A DNA stretch of 34,739 nucleotides from Candidatus Coproplasma excrementipullorum (GCA_018714165.1 DVNU01000060.1:1-34739), one strand, 5' to 3'; positions 25,159-33,030 are shown, counted from the first letter of the stretch. A program made the numbers and translations. The notes: generated from the letters alone by a model not told the origin.

Positions 25159-25187
25159 GCGGCCGCGCGCATATGGCGCGCGGCCGC
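25159..25187 (+). promoter_or_regulatory. Hairpin between capsid and adaptor genes
   Basis: GCGGCCGCGCGC (25159-25170) pairs perfectly with GCGCGCGGCCGC (25176-25187) around ATATG. No T-tract follows, only ATAAAATAAGGAGG leading into the next gene. It could protect the capsid mRNA 3' end, pause polymerase or lower downstream expression. Confidence 0.7.
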
Positions 25188-25205
25188 ATAAAATAAGGAG
25201 GAGCA

Positions 25206-25766
25206 ATGCAAGTAAAAAATATTTTAATCGACGTCATGCGCATGGTCGGGCGGCCGGATGCGGCCGAGGAATGCGAGGGCGACGGCCAGCTTTCCGGGGA
25301 AACGGAGCGCATGCAGCGCGCCCTGCTGCTCTGCCTCAACGCCGTCACTGACGAGCTCGCGCGCGGATACTTCCCGCTCAAAGACGTGCAGTCATTATCG
25401 TCGCAGAGCGGTGAATATTCCTATTCTTCGTTTGAGCATACTCCCTACCGCATAGTGCGTGTCACTTCGGACGGAAAAAAGGTCAGGTGGAGCGCCGAAC
25501 CGCTCAGCCTCGTCTGCGACAGCAAGTCGGTGGAGGTGGAGTACGAGTACGTGCCCGATGCGCTCGGACTTTCGGACGAGTTCTCATATCCGGACAGCAG
25601 CGTTGGCGTTGCGCTGGTGAGCTATGGCGTGGCTGCCGAATATATGCTCATCGCGGGCGAGGTGGAGAGCGCCGAGATGTGGGAGAGCAAGTACCGCTCC
25701 GAAATTGACAGACAGCTGTCGCTCTCTCCCGTAAGGGGGCGCGTGCCTCCGAGGAGGTGGCTGTGA
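25206..25766 (+). CDS. Probable head-tail adaptor protein
   Basis: A 186-residue protein in the position of the connector that joins portal and tail. The N-terminal half is helical (NILIDVMRMVGRPD, then ERMQRALLLCLNAVTDELAR). It leads into a strand-rich middle (YRIVRVTSDGKKVRW, then SVEVEYEYVP) and a C-terminal helical part (VALVSYGVAAEYMLIAG, then MWESKYRSEIDRQLSL). This alternation matches gp4/gp6/gp15-type adaptors, which form a ring under the portal. It has a strong GGAGG site before ATG 25206 and its TGA overlaps the next gene's GTG. Family assignment is by position and fold pattern. Confidence 0.75.
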   Translation: MQVKNILIDVMRMVGRPDAAEECEGDGQLSGETERMQRALLLCLNAVTDELARGYFPLKDVQSLSSQSGEYSYSSFEHTPYRIVRVTSDGKKVRWSAEPLSLVCDSKSVEVEYEYVPDALGLSDEFSYPDSSVGVALVSYGVAAEYMLIAGEVESAEMWESKYRSEIDRQLSLSPVRGRVPPRRWL

Positions 25767-27013
25767 AGATCAGGCTGCGCAAGAGCACGACCTACTACAG
25801 ACCCTCCGCAAAGAATGTTGACCTGCTCGACGAAGGCTGCTGTCTCCGCACGGTAAATCTTATACGGGACGACGGACATTATTTCCCCGCCGTTTCGGCC
25901 GTGGCGCAGCAGACCTTTGCCGACTGTCCCGAAGGGGTTGAAGGAGCGTACTATTCCGAGGGCAACGGCGCGCTGTTCGTTATCACCGCGACCGATGTTT
26001 ACCGCCTCGACAGCGGAGCGTCGGCGTATGTGAAGATAGCCGACAGCCTTTCGGAGAAGCCCTTCTTTATCGATATGTACATCAACGGCTTTTCTGCTAC
26101 CACTATGTTCAGCGGCAACAGCCGCGTGGTGTTCACGGGAATGGCGCAGGACACCGCAACGGACGATCACCTGTTTTCAACGGGCGTTGTGCACTGCGGC
26201 AGGTTTTTCGCCGTCGATAAATCGGACGGGTTCAAGTTGTGGTGGGCGGCTTCGCACCCCCTCGACTGGGAGGAGGGCATCTACGGCTGCGGCTATGTAT
26301 GGCTGCCCGCCGAGGGCGGAAAAATTTTGCGCCTCTTCAGCTACGACGACCGCCTCGTGGCCGTGAGAGAGCGCGGCATAACCGTCGTTCGCGCCTACGG
26401 CGAGCCCCAGAACTACAAGGTTGACGCCACGGCCAACTACCTGACGGCCGACGGCATAATCGGCGATACCTGCGCGCTGTGCGGCGGGCAGATAGTTTTT
26501 TGTACGGACAGCGGCATCTATGCCTTCGACGGCTCGGACATCGAACGGCTCATGCGCTTTGATTGCGGCATATCCGCACCCCTTTGTGCGGCGGCCTGCG
26601 GCGAGAGGTACTTTTTAATGTGCACCGAAGAACACCTCGGCGAGGGCTGCGTGTACTGCTTTGACCTGTCTGAAGGGCTGGGTGCGGCGTGCGATATAAA
26701 GCCCTCCGCCCTCTTTTCGGGGCCCGACGGGGTGTATGCCGTCATCGGCACGGCTATCAAAAAGCTGCTTCCGGGCGAAGGGGAGGGAGAGTGGTATTCG
26801 GCCGAAGTGCGCTTCGGCGGGAGCAGAGCCCTTTTAAAGAGCATAGAGGCGGAGTGCGACGGCGAGGTGTCCGTCACTGTCTCCGCTCTCGGCGTGTCGC
26901 GCACCTTTTCGGGCAGCGGCGTGCACAGGGTAGGTATGAGCGGCAGTTCATTTTCTTTTTGCGTGCAGGCGGGCGGAACTCTCCGCACCCTCACAGCGCG
27001 GGCGGAGGTGTAA
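25763..27013 (+). CDS. Probable tail nozzle/hub protein, beta-propeller-like
   Basis: A 416-residue strand-rich protein. Repeated blade-like units are visible: GNGALFVITATDVYRLDSG, GKILRLFSYDDRLVAVRE, GGQIVFCTDSGIYAFDGS, CGERYFLMCTEEH and GPDGVYAVIGTAIKKLLPG. They are spaced roughly 45-70 residues apart. This fits a propeller like those of podovirus tail hubs (P22 gp10) and T7-type nozzles. The N-terminus RLRKSTTYYRPSAKNVDLL resembles the strand that docks on the adaptor ring. GTG 25763 is preferred to GTG 25757 because AGGAGG lies just before it and the 4-nt overlap with the adaptor stop is typical. It suggests a short, podovirus-like tail. Confidence in phage tail role is good; in exact homology, moderate. 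Confidence 0.7.
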   Translation: MKIRLRKSTTYYRPSAKNVDLLDEGCCLRTVNLIRDDGHYFPAVSAVAQQTFADCPEGVEGAYYSEGNGALFVITATDVYRLDSGASAYVKIADSLSEKPFFIDMYINGFSATTMFSGNSRVVFTGMAQDTATDDHLFSTGVVHCGRFFAVDKSDGFKLWWAASHPLDWEEGIYGCGYVWLPAEGGKILRLFSYDDRLVAVRERGITVVRAYGEPQNYKVDATANYLTADGIIGDTCALCGGQIVFCTDSGIYAFDGSDIERLMRFDCGISAPLCAAACGERYFLMCTEEHLGEGCVYCFDLSEGLGAACDIKPSALFSGPDGVYAVIGTAIKKLLPGEGEGEWYSAEVRFGGSRALLKSIEAECDGEVSVTVSALGVSRTFSGSGVHRVGMSGSSFSFCVQAGGTLRTLTARAEV

Positions 27014-27508
27014 ATGGATTTCGACATAATCGATCTGACCGAAGAGGAGGCCGAGTCGCTCTCCACCATACAGCTCAAGCTTCTGCGCACCGCCCAGCAG
27101 AACAAAAACGAGCTCTACCACAAGCTTCAGCAGGAGATAAACACCTACTACTGTCTGTGCAATACCAACAACGTCTATCTCGGTTCGTTGTTTACCGACA
27201 AGAAGGCCGAGCTTGAGGCTGAGTTTGACTATCAGGTGGCAATCCTGAAGGAACAGCTCATATTCAATATGAGCCTGAGCGAGCCGACCAACGACGATGA
27301 AACGGGTTCAAGCGGCAGCGACGACTCAGGTTATATCGTCGATTACGAGCTGTCCTATCTCGAACGCTACATTCAGGTCAGGGACTACTACCTCGGCATA
27401 GAGGACGCGTCCGAGCGCATGGCTCTGTTCGCCGCCGACGAAACTGCACAGAGCTACCTGGGAAGTTATTACACAACCTTATACAACTATCTTTCCACCT
27501 ATACCTGA
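27014..27508 (+). CDS. Last gene of the phage-like operon, unknown
   Basis: A 164-residue acidic protein I do not recognise. A helical N-terminal region (SLSTIQLKLLRTAQQNKNEL, then LYHKLQQEINTYYCL) and a second helix (KKAELEAEFDYQVAILKEQL) could form a coiled coil. An acidic Ser/Gly-rich linker (about 94-110) is followed by a Tyr-rich C-terminal helical part (LSYLERYIQVRDYYLGI, later YYTTLYNYLSTYT). It has no signal peptide or membrane helix. The ATG follows the nozzle stop directly. In short-tailed phages this slot may hold ejection, tail-needle or receptor-binding proteins, so it is the only candidate here for a tip or cargo component. A strong terminator follows. Confidence 0.75.
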   Translation: MDFDIIDLTEEEAESLSTIQLKLLRTAQQNKNELYHKLQQEINTYYCLCNTNNVYLGSLFTDKKAELEAEFDYQVAILKEQLIFNMSLSEPTNDDETGSSGSDDSGYIVDYELSYLERYIQVRDYYLGIEDASERMALFAADETAQSYLGSYYTTLYNYLSTYT

Positions 27509-27526
27509 TTTTCTTTGTTATCGGGG

Positions 27527-27561
27527 CGCGGCGCGGCCATTGCGGCCGCGCCGTGTTTTTT
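27527..27561 (+). terminator. Terminator of the phage-like operon
   Basis: CGGCGCGGCC (27529-27538) pairs with GGCCGCGCCG (27544-27553), loop ATTGC, followed by TGTTTTTT. It starts about 20 nt after the last gene. Confidence 0.85.
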
Positions 27562-27564
27562 GGC

Positions 27565-27690
27565 CTGTCATTCCGACTGGAGCGAAGCGGAACGGAGAAA
27601 TCTATCGATAAAATACGGTCTATGGTAAAGCCATAGCGGACGCATACTGCGGCTTAAAGATAGATTTCTCGGCTGCGCTCGAAATGACAG
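27565..27690. repeat. 126-bp MITE-like inverted-repeat element
   Basis: The left arm begins CTGTCATTCCGACTGGAGCG and ends GAGAAATCTATC (to 27606). The right arm (27659-27690) is its diverged reverse complement, ending CGAAATGACAG. An inner hairpin, CTATGG-taaag-CCATAG, is at 27620-27636. The arms carry the motif seen at 2117-2162 and 7635-7662. It is probably a non-autonomous mobile or REP-type element that landed behind the phage-like operon. Confidence 0.7.
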
Positions 27691-27824
27691 AGTAATAATA
27701 TCGAACAAAGTTGTCTGCAAGAGATGCCGGTTAATGTGAAAGGGCAAGATTGCGGAACCCGACAGCGGGGTTACTCGCAGAGAATAGTTGGGGTGGTGAG
27801 ATTTTTTCAGCGGCGCGCTTTTGC

Positions 27825-27853
27825 TTTACTTTTGCGCGCGGATATTTTATAAT
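27825..27853 (+). promoter_or_regulatory. Promoter of the methyltransferase gene, adjacent to its start
   Basis: TTTACT (27825-27830), a 17-nt spacer and TATAAT (27848-27853), then 7 nt to the ATG at 27861. The message would start at or within a base or two of the ATG. Confidence 0.7.
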
Positions 27854-27860
27854 AATTGCC

Positions 27861-28733
27861 ATGAAGATATCAGGCGGCTGGAAAGATTATCGCATAATTG
27901 CCACGGGCGACGGCATGAAACTCGAAAAATGGGGGGACGTGTGTCTTTTGCGCCCCGACCCGCAGGTCATATGGAAGAGCTCGTTCGATCTCTATTCCTA
28001 CCCCGCAATCAACGCCGTGTACCGCAGAAGCCGCAGCGGCGGAGGCGGCTGGGAGAGGAGAAAGCCCTTCCCCGACGAATGGACAGTGGCGTACAACGAC
28101 CTCGCCTTCAAAATAAAGCCCATGGGCTTCAAGCACACGGGCCTCTTCCCCGAACAGGCCGTCAACTGGGATTATATGCGTTCGCTCATAGAGGAGCGCA
28201 GGGCGGCCAGCCCGCAGGACAAAATTAAGGTTTTAAACCTCTTCGCCTACACGGGCGGCGCGTCTGTGGCCTGCGCAAAGTCGGGCGCCGAGGTCACGCA
28301 CGTCGACGCGGCAAAGGGCATGGTCGAGCGCGCGGGCGAAAACACACGCCTTTCGGGCATAAATTCGGGCATACGCTACATAGTCGACGACTGTGCAAAG
28401 TTCGTCGCGCGCGAAATACGCCGCGGCAACCGCTACGACGCCATAATTATGGACCCGCCCAGCTACGGCCGCGGCCCCGGCGGCGAGATGTGGAAGATAG
28501 AGGACAACCTCTTCGACTTTGTCACCCTCTGCTCGCAGGTGCTGGCAGACAGACCGCTCTTCGTGCTAATCAACAGTTACACCACGGGCCTCCAGCCCTG
28601 CGTGATAAGCAACATATTGAAGCTGACATTAAAGCAGTTTGAAGGCAGTGTGGAGGCATACGAGATAGGCCTGCCCACCGACGAGGGCATACCCCTTCCC
28701 TGCGGCAACAGCGGCATATTCACAGGTAAATGA
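27861..28733 (+). CDS. Class I SAM-dependent RNA methyltransferase (RlmI/RlmK-like)
   Basis: A 290-residue Rossmann-fold methyltransferase. The N-terminal segment (WKDYRIIATGDGMKLEKWG, then LLRPDPQVIW) matches Clostridia relatives annotated as rRNA cytosine methyltransferases. Motif I is NLFAYTGGASVACA (about residues 126-139), the acidic end of strand 2 is HVDAAKGMVE, and motif IV is DPPSYGRG (198-205), a form used for base N or C5 methylation. The phrase PMGFKHTGLFPEQAVNWD is a conserved family marker. The RNA target is not determinable. ATG 27861 is chosen by homology. The upstream frame is meaningless, and a promoter -10 box lies 7 nt before the ATG with no ribosome site between. The pseudouridine synthase gene follows after 1 nt. 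Confidence 0.87.
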   Translation: MKISGGWKDYRIIATGDGMKLEKWGDVCLLRPDPQVIWKSSFDLYSYPAINAVYRRSRSGGGGWERRKPFPDEWTVAYNDLAFKIKPMGFKHTGLFPEQAVNWDYMRSLIEERRAASPQDKIKVLNLFAYTGGASVACAKSGAEVTHVDAAKGMVERAGENTRLSGINSGIRYIVDDCAKFVAREIRRGNRYDAIIMDPPSYGRGPGGEMWKIEDNLFDFVTLCSQVLADRPLFVLINSYTTGLQPCVISNILKLTLKQFEGSVEAYEIGLPTDEGIPLPCGNSGIFTGK

Positions 28734-28734
28734 T

Positions 28735-29424
28735 ATGGACGACAAGGATTTAACCATTCTCTACGAAGACAACCACATAATAGTCGTGCTCAAGCCGCAG
28801 AACGTGGCTTGCTGTCCCGATGAAAGCGGCGACGACAACCTCTTTGACTGCGTAAAGAGATACATCAAGACAACCTACAACAAACCCGGCAACGTGTTTT
28901 TGGGGCTCGTTCACAGGCTGGACAGGCCCACTGGCGGCGTTATGGTGTATGCAAAAACCTCCAAGGCGGCGGCGAGGCTGTCCGAACAGATGCGCACGGG
29001 CGGCTTTGAAAAGCTGTATTTCGCCGTGCTGTGCGGCTGTCCTTCAAAGCCGCGCGCCACGCTCGAAAATTATCTGCGCAAGAACTCGCTCAACAACATG
29101 GTTTACGTCTGCACGCAGACGGAGGAGGGGGCAAAGTTCGCCTCTCTCGAATACACTGTGCTGGAGCGTAAGGGTGCGCTCACCCTGGCCGAAATTAAAT
29201 TGCATACGGGCAGAACGCACCAGATACGCGTGCAGATGGCGGCCATAAACTGCCCGCTGTACGGCGACATGCGCTACGGCGGTGAAAACGCCGTAAAGGG
29301 CAAACTTGCGCTGTGGGCTTACTCGCTGCGCTTTTCCCATCCCACCACGGGCGAAAAACTGCGCTTTGAAATTGAACCTCCCAAAGACGAACGCCCCTGG
29401 AACAATTTCGCAATCAAGCTTTGA
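28735..29424 (+). CDS. RluA-family pseudouridine synthase
   Basis: A 229-residue single-domain enzyme that isomerises uridine to pseudouridine in rRNA or tRNA. The catalytic motif is HRLDRPTGGVMVYAKT, with nucleophile Asp63. The C-terminal signature GRTHQIRVQMA and the closing GDMRYGG are intact. There is no N-terminal S4 domain, as in RluA/TruC-like rather than RluD-like members, so the substrate stays open. It follows the methyltransferase gene after one base, and both act on RNA, so they form a two-gene RNA-modification unit. No clear terminator follows before the promoter at 29480. Confidence 0.93.
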   Translation: MDDKDLTILYEDNHIIVVLKPQNVACCPDESGDDNLFDCVKRYIKTTYNKPGNVFLGLVHRLDRPTGGVMVYAKTSKAAARLSEQMRTGGFEKLYFAVLCGCPSKPRATLENYLRKNSLNNMVYVCTQTEEGAKFASLEYTVLERKGALTLAEIKLHTGRTHQIRVQMAAINCPLYGDMRYGGENAVKGKLALWAYSLRFSHPTTGEKLRFEIEPPKDERPWNNFAIKL

Positions 29425-29479
29425 ATTGTTCGTCCGCGTTAAATTTTAATGAAATTTTGTCCGTCGTTTTTCAAATTGA

Positions 29480-29508
29480 TTGACAAAGGAACTATATTAT
29501 AGTAGTAT
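29480..29508 (+). promoter_or_regulatory. Promoter of the large surface-protein gene
   Basis: Consensus TTGACA (29480-29485), a 17-nt spacer and TAGTAT (29503-29508). The leader to the ATG is about 45 nt. Confidence 0.7.
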
Positions 29509-29558
29509 TTAGTAGTATGTATGCGCGCGCAGCGCGCTTTATAAAAGGTTGCTAATTT

Positions 29559-31919
29559 ATGAAAAAACTCAGACTATCGCTAATCGCCGCCTCGGCCGTC
29601 TGCGCGGTTGCGGCATCGGCCATGACATTTACTTCCGTCGCGGCCGCCGACGACTACAGGGAAGTTACGCTAACGGGCACCAACGTGTTCTATGCCGGTG
29701 CGGGCGGGGCGCAAATTTCCGTTCATCGCTTCACCGAAGGCAGCGACTACACCGACTACACCTCCTTTATAATCGGCGAGGATCAGACGGTTGCTTTCCG
29801 CAAAAATCTTGCATACAGCTGGTATGCCCTTAACGAAAGCGATGTTGTTGAACACAATACGTTCAGCATGGAGATCGGCTTTACAGAGCTCAACTTCGAA
29901 AGCTATGTCATAAGGTTCCAGTCGCAGCAGTACAACATCACCGAGGACGGCGTCACCGAAAATTACCTCGTGTTCGTTCCCGACGGTGACAATCTCAACC
30001 TGTACGTCTCCGAGACGGAGGAGATTGCCGATGATGAACAGCCCACCTATGTGATTGAAGAGTATTCGACCGTTTCAATCGGCTTCGGCGACTATGCCGA
30101 CGGAAATTATTCCATTCTCGTAAATGGTATAGACAGCGGGGCCGACTTTGTCAACGTGCGCGAAGCTTACGCCTCATATGTCTCTTCGGGCGATTCTGCG
30201 GCTACGCCCTTAACTTTCAGCGCCACCTTTGCCGAGGATGCCGGGGAGGACGTTACCTGCGAAATGATAATGCGTTCGCTCAACGGCCAGTCCTTTGAAG
30301 TATTCGACGCTGAGGAGGATGCTAACGGAAATCTTTCGGGATTTATTCACGACGATATGCCTCCCGTCGTCTGCCTGGCGCAGGGTATAAACTACCTCAC
30401 ATACGGCGAAGAGGTGGATATCGACTACACCGTAATCGACGTGATAGGCACTTCGCCCAGAACGACCGTTAAATACTACGTGCTCAGCACCGAAGATTTC
30501 AACGCTGCCGACTTTGACTATAACGACACTTCTGCTGAAGATTTGTTCAGGGATGTTACGACTTCTTCCGATTACAGACTCATTCGCGAGCCCAACACAT
30601 ATGTGCCTGACTCTGCATACGACGCTGCAACGGGCTTTATCGAAACTGACGGCTACAAGACCTACGGCCTGGTAAAACTCTGCCTGTATGTGAGGGATAC
30701 CTCATCGTCGAGCGCACAGGGTGACTACGTATTCATTGACTGGTACGTTCCCGGCGAATACAAGGTTGACATAAACGACATCAAACAGACTGACCGCACG
30801 GTCGACAGCGGTTTTATAAGAATGGTGGAAGACCTTCAGGGCACTACCTATGCAGGAGATGCGGTCAATCTTGAAGAATACGAGGCGCGAATAGCACAAA
30901 TAGAAGAGGAGTATCAGCAAAAGATCGACGATTATATTGCCGAGAATTATCCCGACGGACTGTTTGCAAGTTCGGACGCAAACCTCTATCTTCCCGATTT
31001 TTCCGGCTATGTTACGGATAACCTCGGCGGTTATACTGATCTCCAGTATCGCATATATTACAGTGCAAGCTCTACAGGCTCCACCGGCACGCTCGACTAT
31101 AACGAGTTGGCAATGTCCATCTCCGAGGCGGATGTAACGTATCGCTTCACCATCTATGTGACGGATGCTGCCGACAACGAGATGTACTATCCCGACGAAA
31201 ACGGCGAACTGCAGACCATCTCCACGGACGACATCTGGGACGAGGATTTTGCAGACCTTCTGCCTTTCTTCGAGGTTTCGGTCTCCTATAAGTCGGCCAC
31301 GGTAGAAACTCCCGGTTTGCAGTCGGTAGGCTATGTGGGTTCGACCTACAACAGTGCTTCCTTCGACATAACCGGTGTATCCGGCACATATTCGACTGCC
31401 TATTACCTTTATATATTTGATCGTGACCGCTTTTACCGCGAACAGCAGATAGAGCTCTCGTATAACGACGTAATTTCGTCCGTCGACGCGTTGTTCTCCA
31501 ACACGTACCGCGAAGGTTTGAATACCAGGCAGTATTTCACGCTCGTCACCGACGACGAAGAATACGCCGACTACGAGTGGGACTCCACCAACGTGACCTT
31601 TGTTCCGCAGGATTCTACCGAGTACTACGTAGTGAGGCTTGAACTCAAGGATACAGGACTTTCAAACACCGTAACCAATTCCTTCCTCGTTGTCCGCGCG
31701 TCCGCGCGTGCCGCTGAAATTTACGGTGAGGACAATTGGGTGCAGAACAATATTGCCTCGATAGTTCTCTTCTGCGTTGCAGGCGTATGCTTCATAGCTT
31801 TCATAGTTCTGCTCATCGTCAAGCCCAAGGACAAGGGCGATATAGACGCAATCGCGCTCGAAATCGCCGGCGATGATGACAAACCCTCCAAGGGCGGCAA
31901 GCGCAAGGGCAAAAAGTAA
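29559..31919 (+). CDS. Large exported surface protein with C-terminal membrane anchor
   Basis: A 786-residue acidic protein of unknown function. Residues 1-30 form a Sec signal peptide (MKKLRLSLIAASAVCAVAAS), probably cleaved near VAAADDY. The ectodomain is rich in Asp, Tyr, Ser and Thr and mainly beta, with alternating strand and turn patterns suggesting several Ig-like or jelly-roll domains. The N-terminal part (about 35-260) could be a carbohydrate-binding-like module. A short coiled coil (LEEYEARIAQIEEEYQQKI) sits near 445. A membrane helix at about 732-754 and a basic tail (SKGGKRKGKK) end it. No LPXTG motif precedes the helix. It has its own promoter and terminator. Adhesin, polymer-binding or structural roles are possible. 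Confidence 0.8.
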   Translation: MKKLRLSLIAASAVCAVAASAMTFTSVAAADDYREVTLTGTNVFYAGAGGAQISVHRFTEGSDYTDYTSFIIGEDQTVAFRKNLAYSWYALNESDVVEHNTFSMEIGFTELNFESYVIRFQSQQYNITEDGVTENYLVFVPDGDNLNLYVSETEEIADDEQPTYVIEEYSTVSIGFGDYADGNYSILVNGIDSGADFVNVREAYASYVSSGDSAATPLTFSATFAEDAGEDVTCEMIMRSLNGQSFEVFDAEEDANGNLSGFIHDDMPPVVCLAQGINYLTYGEEVDIDYTVIDVIGTSPRTTVKYYVLSTEDFNAADFDYNDTSAEDLFRDVTTSSDYRLIREPNTYVPDSAYDAATGFIETDGYKTYGLVKLCLYVRDTSSSSAQGDYVFIDWYVPGEYKVDINDIKQTDRTVDSGFIRMVEDLQGTTYAGDAVNLEEYEARIAQIEEEYQQKIDDYIAENYPDGLFASSDANLYLPDFSGYVTDNLGGYTDLQYRIYYSASSTGSTGTLDYNELAMSISEADVTYRFTIYVTDAADNEMYYPDENGELQTISTDDIWDEDFADLLPFFEVSVSYKSATVETPGLQSVGYVGSTYNSASFDITGVSGTYSTAYYLYIFDRDRFYREQQIELSYNDVISSVDALFSNTYREGLNTRQYFTLVTDDEEYADYEWDSTNVTFVPQDSTEYYVVRLELKDTGLSNTVTNSFLVVRASARAAEIYGEDNWVQNNIASIVLFCVAGVCFIAFIVLLIVKPKDKGDIDAIALEIAGDDDKPSKGGKRKGKK

Positions 31920-31940
31920 TTGAATATTTTTAAGTATTAA

Positions 31941-31977
31941 AGCCGCGGCGCTCTTTCTAGAGCGCCGCGGCTGTTTT
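31941..31977 (+). terminator. Terminator of the large surface-protein gene
   Basis: AGCCGCGGCGCTCT (31941-31954) pairs perfectly with AGAGCGCCGCGGCT (31959-31972), loop TTCT, followed by GTTTT. The stem is nearly the same as that at 33286. Confidence 0.85.
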
Positions 31978-32001
31978 AGGCGGTTAAGCTACAGAACTTA
32001 G

Positions 32002-32841
32002 TTAAATAGATGTAGAATACTCTATGTTGGCAGAGTCAGCCACAGTATCGGTAAATACGGAAGTGTTAAAACTTATGGATACGCCTTGAATATTAAATCC
32101 TATGCAACCAATAAAAGGATTACGGTTATGTCTATATTGAGCAGTAACAGAAGTTACACTATGATTAGGCGCATAATAAGTAGGGTTATGTGCAGGAATA
32201 AGATTGAAATTTGATGAGCCATATAGCTTTGTGGGTGGATATGAAAAAGTATCATCAACTATGCGGCCTAATTGCACATTATATGCAAGTGCGCTAAGAG
32301 TAATATTGGCTGCGTTATAGCTTTCAAGTTTATAACTTAATCCTTCAATTGCATCAGTTTCTGCATAATTATACTGATAGAATGAATTTTCTTCTAATGT
32401 AAAAATATTTGAATCCCAATTTACTATTACGGCGTCTTGTTTTAAATAGAATGGAATGTTTAACCATCTATACGCAGTAGTAATATAGACATGCTCAATT
32501 TGCTTTGTTGTATAATCAGTATACATATAAATAGGTGTAATCATAAATATCATATCCTCATCAGGGATAGTGCCTCTTGCTTCGACATTGGTTGTTTCAG
32601 TTAATGTTAAAACAGTGCTTTCACCACATTCAAAAGGTTGATTATATAAATCATTGTATAGATGTTCAATTTGTTCGCTGCTAGTTGATTCTAAGTAAAG
32701 CGAAGGGATGTTAGAATCCAGTAAATACTGCTTCATTTCGTCAAGACTTACAGATGTGGTTAGTTTGAGATTACCCATTGAAGAAGCCATAATTACAGAT
32801 GTGGATAATAATAGGATTGGTAGTTTGTAAAGTTTACGCAT
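32002..32841 (-). CDS. AT-rich secreted protein of unknown function
   Basis: A 279-residue exported protein not recognised. Residues 1-21 (MRKLYKLPILLLSTSVIMAS) are a signal peptide. The rest is strand-rich with many Tyr, Asn, Ser and Thr. Segments such as YRWLNIPFYLKQDAVIVNWD and SVTAQYRHNRNPFIG may mark a conserved core. There is no membrane anchor, so it is probably released or wall-associated. ATG 32841 is chosen over ATG 32853 because GGAGG sits just before it. Base composition and codons are strikingly AT-rich compared with its neighbours, pointing to recent transfer. A minus-strand TTGACA at 32937-32932 may be its -35 box. It is divergent from the small membrane-protein gene at 33031, which shares the composition. 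Confidence 0.75.
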   Translation of the reverse strand: MRKLYKLPILLLSTSVIMASSMGNLKLTTSVSLDEMKQYLLDSNIPSLYLESTSSEQIEHLYNDLYNQPFECGESTVLTLTETTNVEARGTIPDEDMIFMITPIYMYTDYTTKQIEHVYITTAYRWLNIPFYLKQDAVIVNWDSNIFTLEENSFYQYNYAETDAIEGLSYKLESYNAANITLSALAYNVQLGRIVDDTFSYPPTKLYGSSNFNLIPAHNPTYYAPNHSVTSVTAQYRHNRNPFIGCIGFNIQGVSISFNTSVFTDTVADSANIEYSTSI

Positions 32842-32993
32842 AAGCGCCTCCATATTAAAAATTTATTGGTTAATATATTGTTAAATAGCAATATTGATCA
32901 TAAGTTTAGTTTTATCATTTTAATTAATAAATGTCAATATGTACAAATAATATTTTTCAAAATATAATTAAAAACATTTCTGTAAAATTTTTA

Positions 32994-33021
32994 TTGACAT
33001 TTTTAAAACGAGTGATATAAT
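32994..33021 (+). promoter_or_regulatory. Consensus promoter abutting the 33031 start
   Basis: Perfect TTGACA (32994-32999), a 16-nt spacer and perfect TATAAT (33016-33021), then 9 nt to the ATG. The predicted start site is within about 3 nt of the ATG. Confidence 0.8.
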
Positions 33022-33030
33022 AGACCTATT

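Larger units (their letters stand above)
27509..27860. other. 352-bp gap after the phage-like operon
   Basis: No gene. It contains the operon terminator (27527-27561), a 126-bp inverted-repeat element (27565-27690) and the promoter of the methyltransferase gene (27825-27853). The open frame extending upstream of 27861 to 27750 has no recognisable content. Confidence 0.6.

Noticed and set aside
18800-27700. Attachment-site direct repeats flanking the phage-like operon
   Set aside because: No repeat longer than chance was found by eye between the sequence before 18834 or 19960 and the sequence after 27508. No tRNA gene or integrase is present.
27750-27860. An extended N-terminus for the methyltransferase (start near 27750)
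   Set aside because: The extension spans the promoter, has a composition unlike the protein and no similarity to relatives, which begin near MKISGGWKDY.
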